IMG/VR virus record: IMGVR_UViG_3300042731_004634
Location: 1-46,263 of that record
Length of the DNA stretch: 46,263 bases
Strand: one strand, 5' to 3'
Origin: a virus
The translations under genes were made by a program, and so were the position numbers. Position 1 is the first letter of the stretch; every line of letters starts with the position of its first letter. The notes under the pieces were generated by a model. It worked only from the letters and a program-made list of their open reading frames with translations. It had not been told where the DNA came from and did no database searches. Positions 17,098-24,551 of this stretch are shown one piece after another.

Positions 17098-17413
17098 TGA
17101 AAATGTTGAAAAAGTTGATAATATAATTACAACATTCCAACTTCAAAAAATTACTTATAATGGAGTTGATGGGTTTTTTATGCCTTTTACCGGGTTCAAG
17201 CAGATGCGAATTATTCTTAACGATTATGTCTATATGCAGGATCTTATATCATTGAAAGAAGAAAGAATTCAGCAGCTTGAAAAATATGAAATAATGAATT
17301 TTAAATTGAAAACCGGTTTAGGAATTTCAATTAGTTTCAATATTGGAATTAGCTTATTAGCCGTTGCATTAGGATTTTTAACTTATAATTTAGCAATTAC
17401 TCAATTTAAGTAA
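17036..17413 (+). CDS. Secreted/membrane protein (possible spanin partner)
   Basis: 125 residues; GGAG lies upstream of ATG 17036. A signal-peptide-like N-terminus (KKIFIILIMMIIIIMG) precedes a short soluble domain and a C-terminal transmembrane helix (about 96-117). No lipobox cysteine is present, so it is not a typical outer-membrane spanin. It overlaps the previous gene by 62 bases. A last-gene position in the late operon fits a lysis role. Confidence 0.6.
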   Translation: MKKIFIILIMMIIIIMGLQSNENVEKVDNIITTFQLQKITYNGVDGFFMPFTGFKQMRIILNDYVYMQDLISLKEERIQQLEKYEIMNFKLKTGLGISISFNIGISLLAVALGFLTYNLAITQFK

Positions 17414-17613
17414 CTCGCTTAAAAACACCTCTATTTTAATCAAAAATATTCATAAACAATTTATTTATCAATAACATGTAATTTAATCAATCTATCCCCT
17501 AATTTTAATATCTCAGGTCATTCTAAAACTTATATATAAAATATCTCTCTATACTAAGGAAGAAAAGCAAAATAAATATATAAAAAAATATATAAAAAAA
17601 TAGCAAAAAATAC

Positions 17614-17641
17614 TTGACAAAATAAATAAAAGTACTATACT
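17614..17641 (+). promoter_or_regulatory. Early sigma70 promoter
   Basis: TTGACA (17614-17619), a 16-base spacer and TATACT (17636-17641). The -10 lies in an imperfect dyad AAGTA-CTA-TACTT, a possible operator. Predicted start is near 17648, just before a hairpin, and AAGGAG plus ATG 17686 follow. Confidence 0.8.
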
Positions 17642-17651
17642 TATTATAACG

Positions 17652-17665
17652 GCTTAGAAATAAGC
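17652..17665 (+). promoter_or_regulatory. 5' leader hairpin with GAAA tetraloop
   Basis: GCTTA (17652-17656) pairs with TAAGC (17661-17665) around GAAA. Placed within a few bases of the predicted transcript start, it may protect the 5' end of the early mRNA. Confidence 0.5.
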
Positions 17666-17685
17666 TAAAAAACAAGGAGATTAAA

Positions 17686-18126
17686 ATGACTAAATTATTT
17701 GTAATAACAGATGAATATGATGGAAAAAGATTATTCATCAATCAAGAGGATGTTAGACAGGCAACTGTTCAAGATGCTATTGATTGTGATTGGAGCCTTG
17801 ATGATATTTATGGATCTTCATTGGATGAATATCTTGATGAAGATGGAGAATTATTAGAATCTGAATTAACAGAAGATTTGGATGAATATTATTTTGTTGA
17901 ATATTGGGATGGGAATAATTGGAGAAAAGAACTTCTGGATGTAAATAATATATCAGAAGTTGAGGGCATAATTACAGTATTAGATCCTCCATCTCCTGCA
18001 TTTTATTTTAATTATGAAATACAATTAGAAAATGGAGAAAAAATACAATGTACACAAAGTAATTGTAGTGGAAGTCTATCACCTTATTATGAAGAAAAAG
18101 AAATAATTCACTCTGACGAGTCCTAA
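17686..18126 (+). CDS. Acidic early protein of unknown function
   Basis: 146 residues, first gene after the early promoter, with ACAAGGAGATTAAA before the ATG. It is strongly acidic (DWSLDDIYGSSLDEYLDEDG, then ELLESELTEDLDEYY). This would suit a DNA-mimic or host-takeover protein, but that is speculation. The last six codons and the stop lie inside the hammerhead ribozyme; the stop codon is in the ribozyme stem II loop. Confidence 0.75.
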   Translation: MTKLFVITDEYDGKRLFINQEDVRQATVQDAIDCDWSLDDIYGSSLDEYLDEDGELLESELTEDLDEYYFVEYWDGNNWRKELLDVNNISEVEGIITVLDPPSPAFYFNYEIQLENGEKIQCTQSNCSGSLSPYYEEKEIIHSDES

Positions 18127-18157
18127 AAGGACGAAACGCCTCCGGGCGTCAGTGAAT
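18106..18157 (+). ncRNA. Type I hammerhead ribozyme
   Basis: All core elements are present. Stem I is ATTCACT (18106-18112) with AGTGAAT (18151-18157), 7 perfect pairs. CTGACGA is at 18113-18119. Stem II is GTCC/GGAC (18120-18123 with 18129-18132) with loop TAAAA. GAAA is at 18133-18136. Stem III CGCC/GGCG (18137-18140 with 18145-18148) is capped by UCCG, a UNCG-type tetraloop. The UC before stem I (18149-18150) supplies the GUC cleavage site, with cleavage predicted between 18150 and 18151. Stem I is the open helix, hence type I. It separates two genes that have near-identical ribosome-site leaders. Confidence 0.93.
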
Positions 18158-18176
18158 AACAAACAAGGAGATTAAG

Positions 18177-18455
18177 ATGACAAAATTAGAGAGAAAAGAA
18201 AAAATTGAAAAACAATTACAGAATGCGTATGCAGATATCAAAGATTATCGTGATATTGATTGTGGAGTATGGAGCATATTACAATCAATTATTAGTTGTA
18301 ACAAAAAAGTGAATAAGTTCAATGTATATCAAGAGCTTAAACCTTTTTCTGCAATGACAAGCCAATTAAAAAGAAGAATGTACACAAAAGTAAAAGCTTT
18401 TTTATCCGATTCAGGAATGCTTGATTATATAAAGAATTATAAATATTCAGAATAA
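18177..18455 (+). CDS. Hypothetical early protein
   Basis: 92 residues, basic and helical. The leader ACAAGGAGATTAAG and the first codons (MTKL) closely resemble those of the gene upstream of the ribozyme. After ribozyme cleavage the mRNA for this gene would begin with 5'-OH at 18151, 26 bases before ATG. No family recognised. Confidence 0.75.
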   Translation: MTKLERKEKIEKQLQNAYADIKDYRDIDCGVWSILQSIISCNKKVNKFNVYQELKPFSAMTSQLKRRMYTKVKAFLSDSGMLDYIKNYKYSE

Positions 18456-18464
18456 TAATTTATA

Positions 18465-18493
18465 GGAGATCTCATTTGTTAAGTGCGATCTCC
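18465..18493 (+). promoter_or_regulatory. Hairpin 1 of a tandem hairpin region
   Basis: GGAGATC (18465-18471) pairs with GATCTCC (18487-18493), loop of 15 bases. The 5' strand has a Shine-Dalgarno-like GGAG and the 3' strand its complement CTCC. Confidence 0.55.
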
Positions 18494-18498
18494 TTGTT

Positions 18499-18538
18499 AC
18501 GAGAGGCCATACCTCCCCGGTCAATGCCTCTCGTTTTT
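18499..18538 (+). terminator. Rho-independent terminator (hairpin 2)
   Basis: ACGAGAGGC (18499-18507) pairs with GCCTCTCGT (18526-18534), 9 perfect pairs, followed by a run of T to 18538. The 18-base loop contains ACCTCCCC, which is complementary to ribosome binding sites, so the RNA could also act in trans. Confidence 0.75.
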
Positions 18539-18555
18539 ATTAACAGGAGACGAGA

Positions 18556-18666
18556 ATGGAAAAGACTTATGACAATTTATATGTTGAGTATCAATCTCAA
18601 CTACGAATAACGATCAAAGAACTTTATAAGCACTTTGATTTAATGAAATATTACAAGGAGAAATAA
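18556..18666 (+). CDS. Small hypothetical protein
   Basis: 36 residues (MEKTYDNLYVEYQSQL...), with AACAGGAGACGAGA before the ATG. Predicted to be one amphipathic helix. Follows a terminator, so expression needs read-through or an unseen promoter. Confidence 0.55.
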   Translation: MEKTYDNLYVEYQSQLRITIKELYKHFDLMKYYKEK

Positions 18667-18669
18667 GTA

Positions 18670-19140
18670 ATGATAATAACAAAAAAAATGGCTATTAAAT
18701 TAGTAGCCAAATATGGATCAATCAATAAATTATGTCTAAAATTATCATTAAATAAAAGTGATATTTCAAAAATAATAAATGATAAAATAAAAATATATAG
18801 ACCGGGGATAAAAAAAAGATTACGAGATAGAAAGATTAACAAAAAAGTATTTGAGTATAAGTCTATTTACAATTTAGTCCATAAAGCTGCTTTTACATTA
18901 TCTTTATGCCATGGTTATAGAAAAGAACCTTTGTATGAAGATTTAAGAGATTATTTGTTGGACTTTTTTTATGGAAGATCTGCAAAACAGATAGAAAAAA
19001 TTCCAAAAAATAATAATTATATATATAAACTCTTTGTTATTGAAGGGTTTAGATTTATAAAAAATAAATATAGAAGAAAACATATGGAAATAACTTCATA
19101 TGAGGAAGTTTTAAAAGGAGATAAAAATGGAAAATTATAA
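18670..19140 (+). CDS. Possible HTH protein of unknown function
   Basis: 156 residues; AAGGAG precedes the ATG. Residues about 8-38 (KLVAKYGSINKLCLKL then SLNKSDISKIINDK) look like a helix-turn-helix similar to Cro/CI or homeodomain-like folds. The rest is helical and basic with no recognised domain. Could be an early regulator; specificity unknown. Confidence 0.6.
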   Translation: MIITKKMAIKLVAKYGSINKLCLKLSLNKSDISKIINDKIKIYRPGIKKRLRDRKINKKVFEYKSIYNLVHKAAFTLSLCHGYRKEPLYEDLRDYLLDFFYGRSAKQIEKIPKNNNYIYKLFVIEGFRFIKNKYRRKHMEITSYEEVLKGDKNGKL

Positions 19141-19414
19141 AAATAAAATGAAGATCTTATATGAAATAAGATCAAAAAAAACAAAAAGAAAAAATATGAT
19201 AAAAAAAATAAAAAATATATTACTATGGAATATTCTTATTATTATTATGTTAATAGCTATTCCATTTTTATTTTTATTATCATTTGATATTATGTTTGAG
19301 ATTACAGGAGGGATGAAAAATGTATCAATTATATTAGCAATAGCCTTGATGATATTGGTTATTACTTATAGTGTGCTGGCTGTTTACCTTTCCCAATATT
19401 GGAGTGGAGATTAA
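19127..19414 (+). CDS. Small membrane protein
   Basis: 95 residues, overlapping the previous end by 14 bases; AAAGGAG upstream. Basic N-terminus (about 1-30), then transmembrane helices at about 31-53 and 63-89. No family recognised. Confidence 0.65.
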   Translation: MENYKNKMKILYEIRSKKTKRKNMIKKIKNILLWNILIIIMLIAIPFLFLLSFDIMFEITGGMKNVSIILAIALMILVITYSVLAVYLSQYWSGD

Positions 19415-19436
19415 AAGAAGAAAAAGGAGAAATATA

Positions 19437-19562
19437 ATGAAATGTCCGATTTGTAAGAAACTTTTTGTAAATAAAACAGATAAAAATTATAAAAATATTA
19501 AGCATTACAAATGTGAAAAAGATAAGATTGATTTGAGAATAATGAAAAAGGAAACAAGATGA
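19437..19562 (+). CDS. Small zinc-ribbon-like protein
   Basis: 41 residues from ATG 19437 (AAAGGAG upstream). Begins MKCPICKKLF and has a later HYKC, so it could bind one zinc. An in-frame upstream ATG at 19371 lies inside the previous gene and lacks a ribosome site. Confidence 0.6.
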   Translation: MKCPICKKLFVNKTDKNYKNIKHYKCEKDKIDLRIMKKETR

Positions 19563-19843
19563 GTAAAAATAAATATAAAAAATGGACAATGAAAAACGGA
19601 GATAAAATAAAAGTTAAAAAAATGAAAACTAGTCATATAATAAATTGTGTTAAATTGCTTAAAAGAAATGGCTTTGAATCATATTCAATATTTTCATTTT
19701 ATATGAGCTGTAAGGGCCCATCTGGGGATATGGCACAATTAGCATTTGAAAAAGAACTTAATTATTGGATAGATAAAAAACCTACGAAATGGATAGACGT
19801 ATTTAACAAAGAATTGAAAAAAAGAGGGGTTGAAGAAATATGA
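19559..19843 (+). CDS. Hypothetical phage protein
   Basis: 94 residues, ATGA overlap with the previous gene. The opening KWTMKNGDKIKVKKMKTSHI is followed by NCVKLLKRN and SGDMAQLAFEKELNYW. This form (a measure of things to do at a residue, then an acidic helix) recurs in phages of low-GC bacteria, but I know no function. Confidence 0.65.
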   Translation: MSKNKYKKWTMKNGDKIKVKKMKTSHIINCVKLLKRNGFESYSIFSFYMSCKGPSGDMAQLAFEKELNYWIDKKPTKWIDVFNKELKKRGVEEI

Positions 19844-19965
19844 ACACCGGAGCTGACTTAAAAAAAGTTAAAATAATATTTCTCAAAGAGTATTGGGAAA
19901 TATTAAGATTAAAATATAGACTTACTAAATTAAAATATAATAAAAATAGGAGTAAATATGAGTAA
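19840..19965 (+). CDS. Small basic hypothetical protein
   Basis: 41 residues (MNTGADLKKVKIIFLKEYW...). AGAGGGG lies upstream of ATG 19840, which overlaps the previous stop. Highly basic C-terminal helix. Confidence 0.5.
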   Translation: MNTGADLKKVKIIFLKEYWEILRLKYRLTKLKYNKNRSKYE

Positions 19966-20170
19966 AGATTATGGTTCTATTACAGAACAAAAAAAACAAA
20001 AAGTATTGCAACACTGCCGGGTTATGCGATATCACGGCAGGAATGCAAAGATAATAATTGATGAATGTATTGAGCAGGTGAAGCTTGATAATCGTAAGTT
20101 ATCATGGTGGGATAGGGTTGATAATAATCATGTCCCGGGACAATTCAATCTAGGAGGGTTACATGGGTGA
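19958..20170 (+). CDS. Hypothetical protein
   Basis: 70 residues; AGGAG before ATG 19958. The motif HCRVMRYHGRNAKIIIDE and a C-terminal WWDRVDNNHVPGQFNLGG are distinctive, but I do not recognise a family. Confidence 0.65.
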   Translation: MSKDYGSITEQKKQKVLQHCRVMRYHGRNAKIIIDECIEQVKLDNRKLSWWDRVDNNHVPGQFNLGGLHG

Positions 20171-20534
20171 AACTTCAAGAATCGCAACAATCAATCACAA
20201 TGGAAGATCTATAATTTATGCTGATCATTCGGGATTGGCAGGAGACGAGCTACTTAATAATATCAAAGCAGCCACAAAGAAAGTTTTAGATTTTCCGCTT
20301 TCTGGGGTTTTGTTTTTAGCAAACTTCGAAGAAACTTATTTCAATAAGGAAGTTAAAGCTTATATTGAAATCTCAGAAGATTCAAAAAAGTTCAATGAAA
20401 AGTGCAAAAAACAGGGCTTTGTTGGATTAACAAAAGTGAAGAAACTTTTTTTTAATGCGTATTGCAAGATAACCGGAAAAGAAATGAAATCATGTGATAC
20501 GTTAGAAGAAGCGAAAGATTATTTAGTATCGTAA
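20163..20534 (+). CDS. STAS-like protein
   Basis: 123 residues; AGGAGGG upstream. The pattern INHNGRSIIYADHSGLAG, SGVLFLANFEETYFN, a mid helix with GFVGLTKVKKLFFNAYCK and a C-terminal DTLEEAKDYLV resembles STAS/SEC14-type bacterial proteins. In hosts these take part in regulation; a phage role is not known. Confidence 0.6.
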   Translation: MGETSRIATINHNGRSIIYADHSGLAGDELLNNIKAATKKVLDFPLSGVLFLANFEETYFNKEVKAYIEISEDSKKFNEKCKKQGFVGLTKVKKLFFNAYCKITGKEMKSCDTLEEAKDYLVS

Positions 20535-20539
20535 TGAAT

Positions 20540-20560
20540 CCACGGGATAACTTCCCGTGG
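20540..20560 (+). promoter_or_regulatory. Intergenic hairpin before the nuclease gene
   Basis: CCACGGGA (20540-20547) pairs with TCCCGTGG (20553-20560), loop TAACT. The following run is A, not T, so it is not a canonical terminator on this strand. It sits just before AAGGAGAGAGA and may affect translation or mRNA ends. Confidence 0.55.
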
Positions 20561-20578
20561 TAAAAAAAAGGAGAGAGA

Positions 20579-21364
20579 ATGTTAAAAGAAATAATTTATG
20601 ATTACTTTAATGAAAAAAAAGAAAAAGAAAATTATACAGAGAGAGAATTAAATTTTGCACCGAGTTACTTTCATAAGTGTAAAAGACAAATAGCTTATAA
20701 GAAACTAAATTATGAACCATCGAATCCGCTTACAGAGGCTAATTATGCTAAGTTCGAAATGGGTAATTCTGTACATGATTCAATTCAAAATATATTAAAA
20801 AAAATAGGTATATGGATTGAGGGCGAAGATTTTAAAAATATTGAATGGTGTGGTTTGAACTGGATATATCGAATAGACGGAAAAATCCAAAAAGGCGATT
20901 ATGTAGGAATCATAGAGATCAAATCTGTTTATGCCTCTGGGTTTACTTCTGTTGAAAAAGAAGCTAAACCAGAACACGAACTTCAATTATTATTATATAT
21001 GATATTTGAACACATTGAAAATGGAATACTGTTTTACATTGGCCGGGATAATGGGTTTATGGTTGAATATAATTACCGGGTTGATACACTTTATAATAAA
21101 TACGCAGATGAAATTGAGAATAAAATTAAAGATTTAACTGCGTTAAAAAGTGAAATTGAAAAAGGAATAATTCCGGATAGAGATTTTAATATATTATTGA
21201 AAAATAGTTCCGGTGTTATTTCATTTGATTTCCAGAAAGATAAAGTTAAATATAAATCTGATTGGCAATGTTCATATTGTCAATGGAAAAACTTGTGTTG
21301 GCAACAAGAAATAAAAGAAATTAAAAATCATAAGTTTTTTATTGATGGAAAATTCATTGATTAA
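20579..21364 (+). CDS. Cas4/RecB-like PD-(D/E)XK nuclease with iron-sulfur cysteines
   Basis: 261 residues. Nuclease core: H66, D100 (YRIDGKIQ), E113-I-K115 (IIEIKSV) and the QLLLY motif at 136-140. Four cysteines, C34 plus C231, C234 and C240 (CSYCQWKNLC), match the 4Fe-4S cluster of Cas4 and AddB. Such phage nucleases are 5' to 3' exonucleases used in recombination. No cas1, cas2 or array is nearby, so a CRISPR role is not supported. Replication genes follow. Confidence 0.9.
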   Translation: MLKEIIYDYFNEKKEKENYTERELNFAPSYFHKCKRQIAYKKLNYEPSNPLTEANYAKFEMGNSVHDSIQNILKKIGIWIEGEDFKNIEWCGLNWIYRIDGKIQKGDYVGIIEIKSVYASGFTSVEKEAKPEHELQLLLYMIFEHIENGILFYIGRDNGFMVEYNYRVDTLYNKYADEIENKIKDLTALKSEIEKGIIPDRDFNILLKNSSGVISFDFQKDKVKYKSDWQCSYCQWKNLCWQQEIKEIKNHKFFIDGKFID

Positions 21365-21377
21365 AAGGAGTAATATT

Positions 21378-21602
21378 ATGAGTGACCAGGATAAAATTGA
21401 AAAGAATTGCAATTATACAGCAGAGGCGCTGAAAAATGCAAATGACAAATTCATAGATTATGTAAAAGACTTACAGCTTGAAAATACTAATCTGAAAATA
21501 CAGAATGAAATACTAACAGAAAGTAACAAAAATTATCTAAGAATAATTGAAAGGTATGAAAAACTGGTTGACCGAGCTTACAATAAAATGATGGGGTTAT
21601 AA
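21378..21602 (+). CDS. Small coiled-coil protein
   Basis: 74 residues from ATG 21378 (AAAGGAG upstream; an in-frame ATG 21342 lies in the previous gene). Residues about 15-60 form a heptad helix (LQLENTNLKIQNEILTES). No family recognised. Confidence 0.6.
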   Translation: MSDQDKIEKNCNYTAEALKNANDKFIDYVKDLQLENTNLKIQNEILTESNKNYLRIIERYEKLVDRAYNKMMGL

Positions 21603-21603
21603 C

Positions 21604-21936
21604 ATGGAAAGGATTAAAAGTTGTAAGAATATATTCAAGATGTATTATAAATTTTTTAAGGCTTTTTTAAAATATTACAATTTTGAAAAAGAATATAATG
21701 AGTTTTATAATTATGAATATTTTACATTTTCGATGAAAATATTATACGAAAAAGAAAAAGGTGTTTTTTTTAGCTTAGAAAAAACATCAGAATTTATAAA
21801 TTTCATGAGACATTCTATTATCAATATGAAAAAAGGTCTAAAAATATATTATTTAAGAAAAATTGACGAACAAATTCAAAAATATAGAAAATTATTAAAT
21901 AAAAATAATATTGATTTAATTTTTAAATCTTTATAA
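21604..21936 (+). CDS. Hypothetical protein
   Basis: 110 residues, rich in K, Y and F, predicted all-helical. GGGG lies upstream and the ATG is one base after the previous stop. No motif. Confidence 0.6.
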   Translation: MERIKSCKNIFKMYYKFFKAFLKYYNFEKEYNEFYNYEYFTFSMKILYEKEKGVFFSLEKTSEFINFMRHSIINMKKGLKIYYLRKIDEQIQKYRKLLNKNNIDLIFKSL

Positions 21937-21952
21937 TTAAAAGGAATTTTTA

Positions 21953-22189
21953 ATGAACATGACTAAGCGACAAAGAAAAATAAAAAAGCTTAAAAATAAA
22001 GACGAAGTATTAAGAGAAATAATATCAATATGTCAAGCAAATGTAAGCTGTTATGAAGATGCAAAAAAAACAGAATATGGGCCGTCTGATATATCGTTTG
22101 CGAAATTTAGATTGTCTAAAAAAATACTTGAAATAATTAAAAAAGATCAATCTTTTGATGAAAGAATGAAGGAGCGTTACGGTGTCTAA
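21953..22189 (+). CDS. Small basic hypothetical protein
   Basis: 78 residues; AAAGGA upstream. Basic N-terminus (KRQRKIKKLKNKDEVL) that could contact nucleic acid, then a helix. No family recognised. Confidence 0.6.
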   Translation: MNMTKRQRKIKKLKNKDEVLREIISICQANVSCYEDAKKTEYGPSDISFAKFRLSKKILEIIKKDQSFDERMKERYGV

Positions 22190-22403
22190 TTTATTAAGTG
22201 ATATTGAAAACATATCTAATCAATTGCAAGGTGTTATTGAATATATAGAAGAAGATGAAGAAATTATGTTGGTCAATGAAGAAGTATATAATAAAAAAAA
22301 TATGTTAATTGAAATTAAAAAACTTATAGATAAAGCAATTGATAATGAAAATAAAAGAATAAATAAAATGTTGGAGGAATTAAATGCTAACAAAAAAGAT
22401 TGA
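22182..22403 (+). CDS. Small acidic helical protein
   Basis: 73 residues; GGAG upstream, 8-base overlap with the previous gene. Acidic core (IEYIEEDEEIMLVNEEV) then a helical tail. No family recognised. Confidence 0.55.
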   Translation: MSNLLSDIENISNQLQGVIEYIEEDEEIMLVNEEVYNKKNMLIEIKKLIDKAIDNENKRINKMLEELNANKKD

Positions 22404-22698
22404 AGAAAAATTATTAAATAGTGAAAATTATAATGATTATGAATTTCCTATGTTATATATTGATGATATGGAAGAATTAAAATCCATTGCAGAAAAACAA
22501 GAAAATTTGATGAATGAAATGCATGAAATAATTAAAATACAAATTAGTCAATTAAAGAAAGAATATTCAATGGCATGTCGTCCCTATTATTTCGGACATC
22601 CAGGACAAAGAATAAAGCTAAAAAAAGAATTAAATAAAAAAATAATTCATATAAAAAAAGTATTAAGAAAATACCAGGAGTTAAATAATGAAAATTAA
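22384..22698 (+). CDS. Helical protein, paralogue of the gene at 24279
   Basis: 104 residues; GGAGG upstream. Starts MLTKKIEEKLLN and contains LKSIAEKQENLMNEM; the gene at 24279 starts MITKKIEER and has LKPIAEKQEILL, so they are paralogues. Predicted coiled coil; function unknown. Confidence 0.6.
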   Translation: MLTKKIEEKLLNSENYNDYEFPMLYIDDMEELKSIAEKQENLMNEMHEIIKIQISQLKKEYSMACRPYYFGHPGQRIKLKKELNKKIIHIKKVLRKYQELNNEN

Positions 22699-23194
22699 AA
22701 TCTTAAAAATCAATCAAAGATTACCGGATATTACCGGCACTAACCAAAAAGGGTTCCCATATGTTGTTACGCAATGGAATTGTGATATATTAGTCAACGG
22801 TCAATCTTTGCAATTTCAAACAGTAAAAACGATGGAAAAAAATTTCTTAATTCAGCAAGGTAATGAATATGAAGTCAGGAAAGATGACTTCACTAATAGA
22901 CAGACAGGACAAAGAACAATATCTTATATGATTGAGAAGGAAAAAAAACGATGGGGAGCATCAAAAAAACCGTCTTATACCAAAAAAGAATATAATGATT
23001 TATTTTTGTATGCATTAAATAAGTGTGGTATTGTTGTGCCAGAATTAACACAAGAAAACAAATGTAAAATATTCGCAACTTATTTCATTGGGGCCAAAGA
23101 TGCAGGTGTTAAGATCCTTGATACAAAGCAATCAGAACCACCACAGCAAAATGAGAATGATACTTTTGATGATGAAGATTCAATACCATTTTAA
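22688..23194 (+). CDS. SSB-like protein with acidic C-terminal tip
   Basis: 168 residues; AGGAG upstream. The N-terminal ~80 residues form a beta-rich, OB-like domain (NCDILVNGQSLQFQTVKTM). The C-terminus ends DTFDDEDSIPF after a Q/N/E-rich linker, the same architecture as bacterial SSB with its DDDIPF tip that recruits repair proteins. The middle has an extra helical segment (residues 95-140). Sits in the recombination cluster between the nuclease and the HNH gene. Confidence 0.75.
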   Translation: MKIKILKINQRLPDITGTNQKGFPYVVTQWNCDILVNGQSLQFQTVKTMEKNFLIQQGNEYEVRKDDFTNRQTGQRTISYMIEKEKKRWGASKKPSYTKKEYNDLFLYALNKCGIVVPELTQENKCKIFATYFIGAKDAGVKILDTKQSEPPQQNENDTFDDEDSIPF

Positions 23195-23203
23195 GGGGAT
23201 TAT

Positions 23204-23929
23204 ATGAAAACTGAATACACGGTAAAAAAAGTAAAATGCACCCAGGAGCTTATAGGTCAAGATATTCTTATACCAGACTCAGAAGAAAGCCAAGAAGTTA
23301 TAAAGTCATTGCCATACGGAAAAAAGATGTATAATCAAACTGTTTATAATGCAAAACATAATATTGAACGTCATGATCTTTTTCATGCGTGTGTTAAGTT
23401 AATCGCCGATAATACCGGAAGGGATAAAGTAGAAATAAAAGAAAAATGCAAACTTGATTGCAGGCATATTGAAGGATATGTAACGTATCTTGATAAGAAT
23501 GGCAAATCACGGGTAAACGTAACAACAAAATCAATTGCTTTTTCAAAAATGAATATTCAGGAAGCTAACGAATTCTATTCAAAAGCTTTTCATGTATTAG
23601 CCAGGGAGCTTAATATAACAACTGATAAGCTTATTGATGAGGCAAAATTACGGATGAAAACAAAACATTATTGTTTGTTGTGTGGTAAGCCGGCGACTCA
23701 TAAACATCATCGTTTTTCACAAACAAAATGGGCTATTGAAAAATACGGAAGGAAGTTAATTGATGATGAAAAAAATATAGAATGGCTATGTCATGACTGT
23801 CATAGTAGTCATAATAAAATACCGGCAGAATTGATTTGGAGTGAGAAAAAATTTTGTGAAGCTTTGGGGATAACACAAAACAGCACAAAAGATAAAATAG
23901 TTAACATATTTGATGGTAAGGAGGTATAA
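23204..23929 (+). CDS. DUF1367-like domain fused to an HNH motif
   Basis: 241 residues; GGGGA upstream. Residues about 50-135 (RHDLFHACVKLIADN... TKSIAFSKMNIQEANEFYSK) match the DUF1367-type phage recombination domain. Residues 157-204 give C157-x2-C160, H168-H169, C196-x2-C199 and H203-N204, an HNH/zinc-finger nuclease fold. DUF1367 proteins are usually single-domain; the fusion suggests a structure-specific nuclease in recombination. Catalysis not proven. Confidence 0.7.
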   Translation: MKTEYTVKKVKCTQELIGQDILIPDSEESQEVIKSLPYGKKMYNQTVYNAKHNIERHDLFHACVKLIADNTGRDKVEIKEKCKLDCRHIEGYVTYLDKNGKSRVNVTTKSIAFSKMNIQEANEFYSKAFHVLARELNITTDKLIDEAKLRMKTKHYCLLCGKPATHKHHRFSQTKWAIEKYGRKLIDDEKNIEWLCHDCHSSHNKIPAELIWSEKKFCEALGITQNSTKDKIVNIFDGKEV

Positions 23930-23933
23930 ACCC

Positions 23934-24260
23934 ATGAAAGAAATTAAAGATTTATTAGATGAAGTTATGAAGGATGATTATTTAAAAAGTAAAATAAAAC
24001 AGGCTTTTTCTGATAAAATTATTGAAACAATCAAATATAATACGGATGATATGATAAATGAATGCGTTAAAAGTATATTTGATGAAAAATTTAAAATAAT
24101 TGTTCACGAAAAATTAAAAGAACAAAAAGATAATCTACAAAAATTGATTTTAGAAACTGTAAAAACCCAGATAGATAAAATAAAAGACAGAATTGAAATT
24201 AAATTAAGCAGATGGGATTTAAATAAAATATTTAATGATAGTATAAAATTTAAAGATTAA
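23934..24260 (+). CDS. Helical protein
   Basis: 108 residues; AAGGAGGT upstream of ATG 23934. Long heptad-like helices throughout (KLKEQKDNLQKLILETVK). No family recognised. Confidence 0.6.
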   Translation: MKEIKDLLDEVMKDDYLKSKIKQAFSDKIIETIKYNTDDMINECVKSIFDEKFKIIVHEKLKEQKDNLQKLILETVKTQIDKIKDRIEIKLSRWDLNKIFNDSIKFKD

Positions 24261-24278
24261 GATGATAAGAGGAATTAA

Positions 24279-24551
24279 ATGATAACAAAAAAGATTGAAG
24301 AAAGAATAAAACAGTTAAACGAAAAAATTGATAAAATGGATGAAAATCAGAATGAAATAGAAATAGATGAGTGTATAACAAGAATAGACGAATTAAGTAA
24401 ACTAAAACCCATTGCAGAAAAGCAAGAAATATTATTAACAGATTTCTATTATTTTATAGAAGGTTTAAATTATTCTCCTTTTTATCAAATAAAAATATCA
24501 AATGGAAGAAACAGAGAAGAATTATTAAAAATATATAAGGAGGTAAAATGA
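24279..24551 (+). CDS. Helical protein, paralogue of the gene at 22384
   Basis: 90 residues; AGAGGA upstream. Shares MxTKKIEE and LKxIAEKQExLL with the gene at 22384. Stop and next start overlap (ATGA). Confidence 0.6.
   Translation: MITKKIEERIKQLNEKIDKMDENQNEIEIDECITRIDELSKLKPIAEKQEILLTDFYYFIEGLNYSPFYQIKISNGRNREELLKIYKEVK

Larger units (their letters stand above)
17414..17685 (+). other. Intergenic region between late and early genes
   Basis: 272 bases, almost all A/T. A weak hairpin TTTAAG/CTTAAA (17405-17423) overlaps the stop of the lysis operon but lacks a T run. The right part holds the early promoter (17614-17641) and a 5' hairpin. No gene is visible on either strand; a minus frame here has no ribosome site. 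Confidence 0.6.

Noticed and set aside
18670-19140. Integrase or phage repressor
   Set aside because: The HTH-like N-terminus is suggestive, but there is no tyrosine or serine recombinase motif and no classic repressor peptidase domain, so lysogeny is not supported.
20579-21364. CRISPR-Cas system suggested by the Cas4-like nuclease
   Set aside because: No cas1, cas2, effector or repeat array. Stand-alone Cas4/RecB-like nucleases are common phage recombination enzymes.
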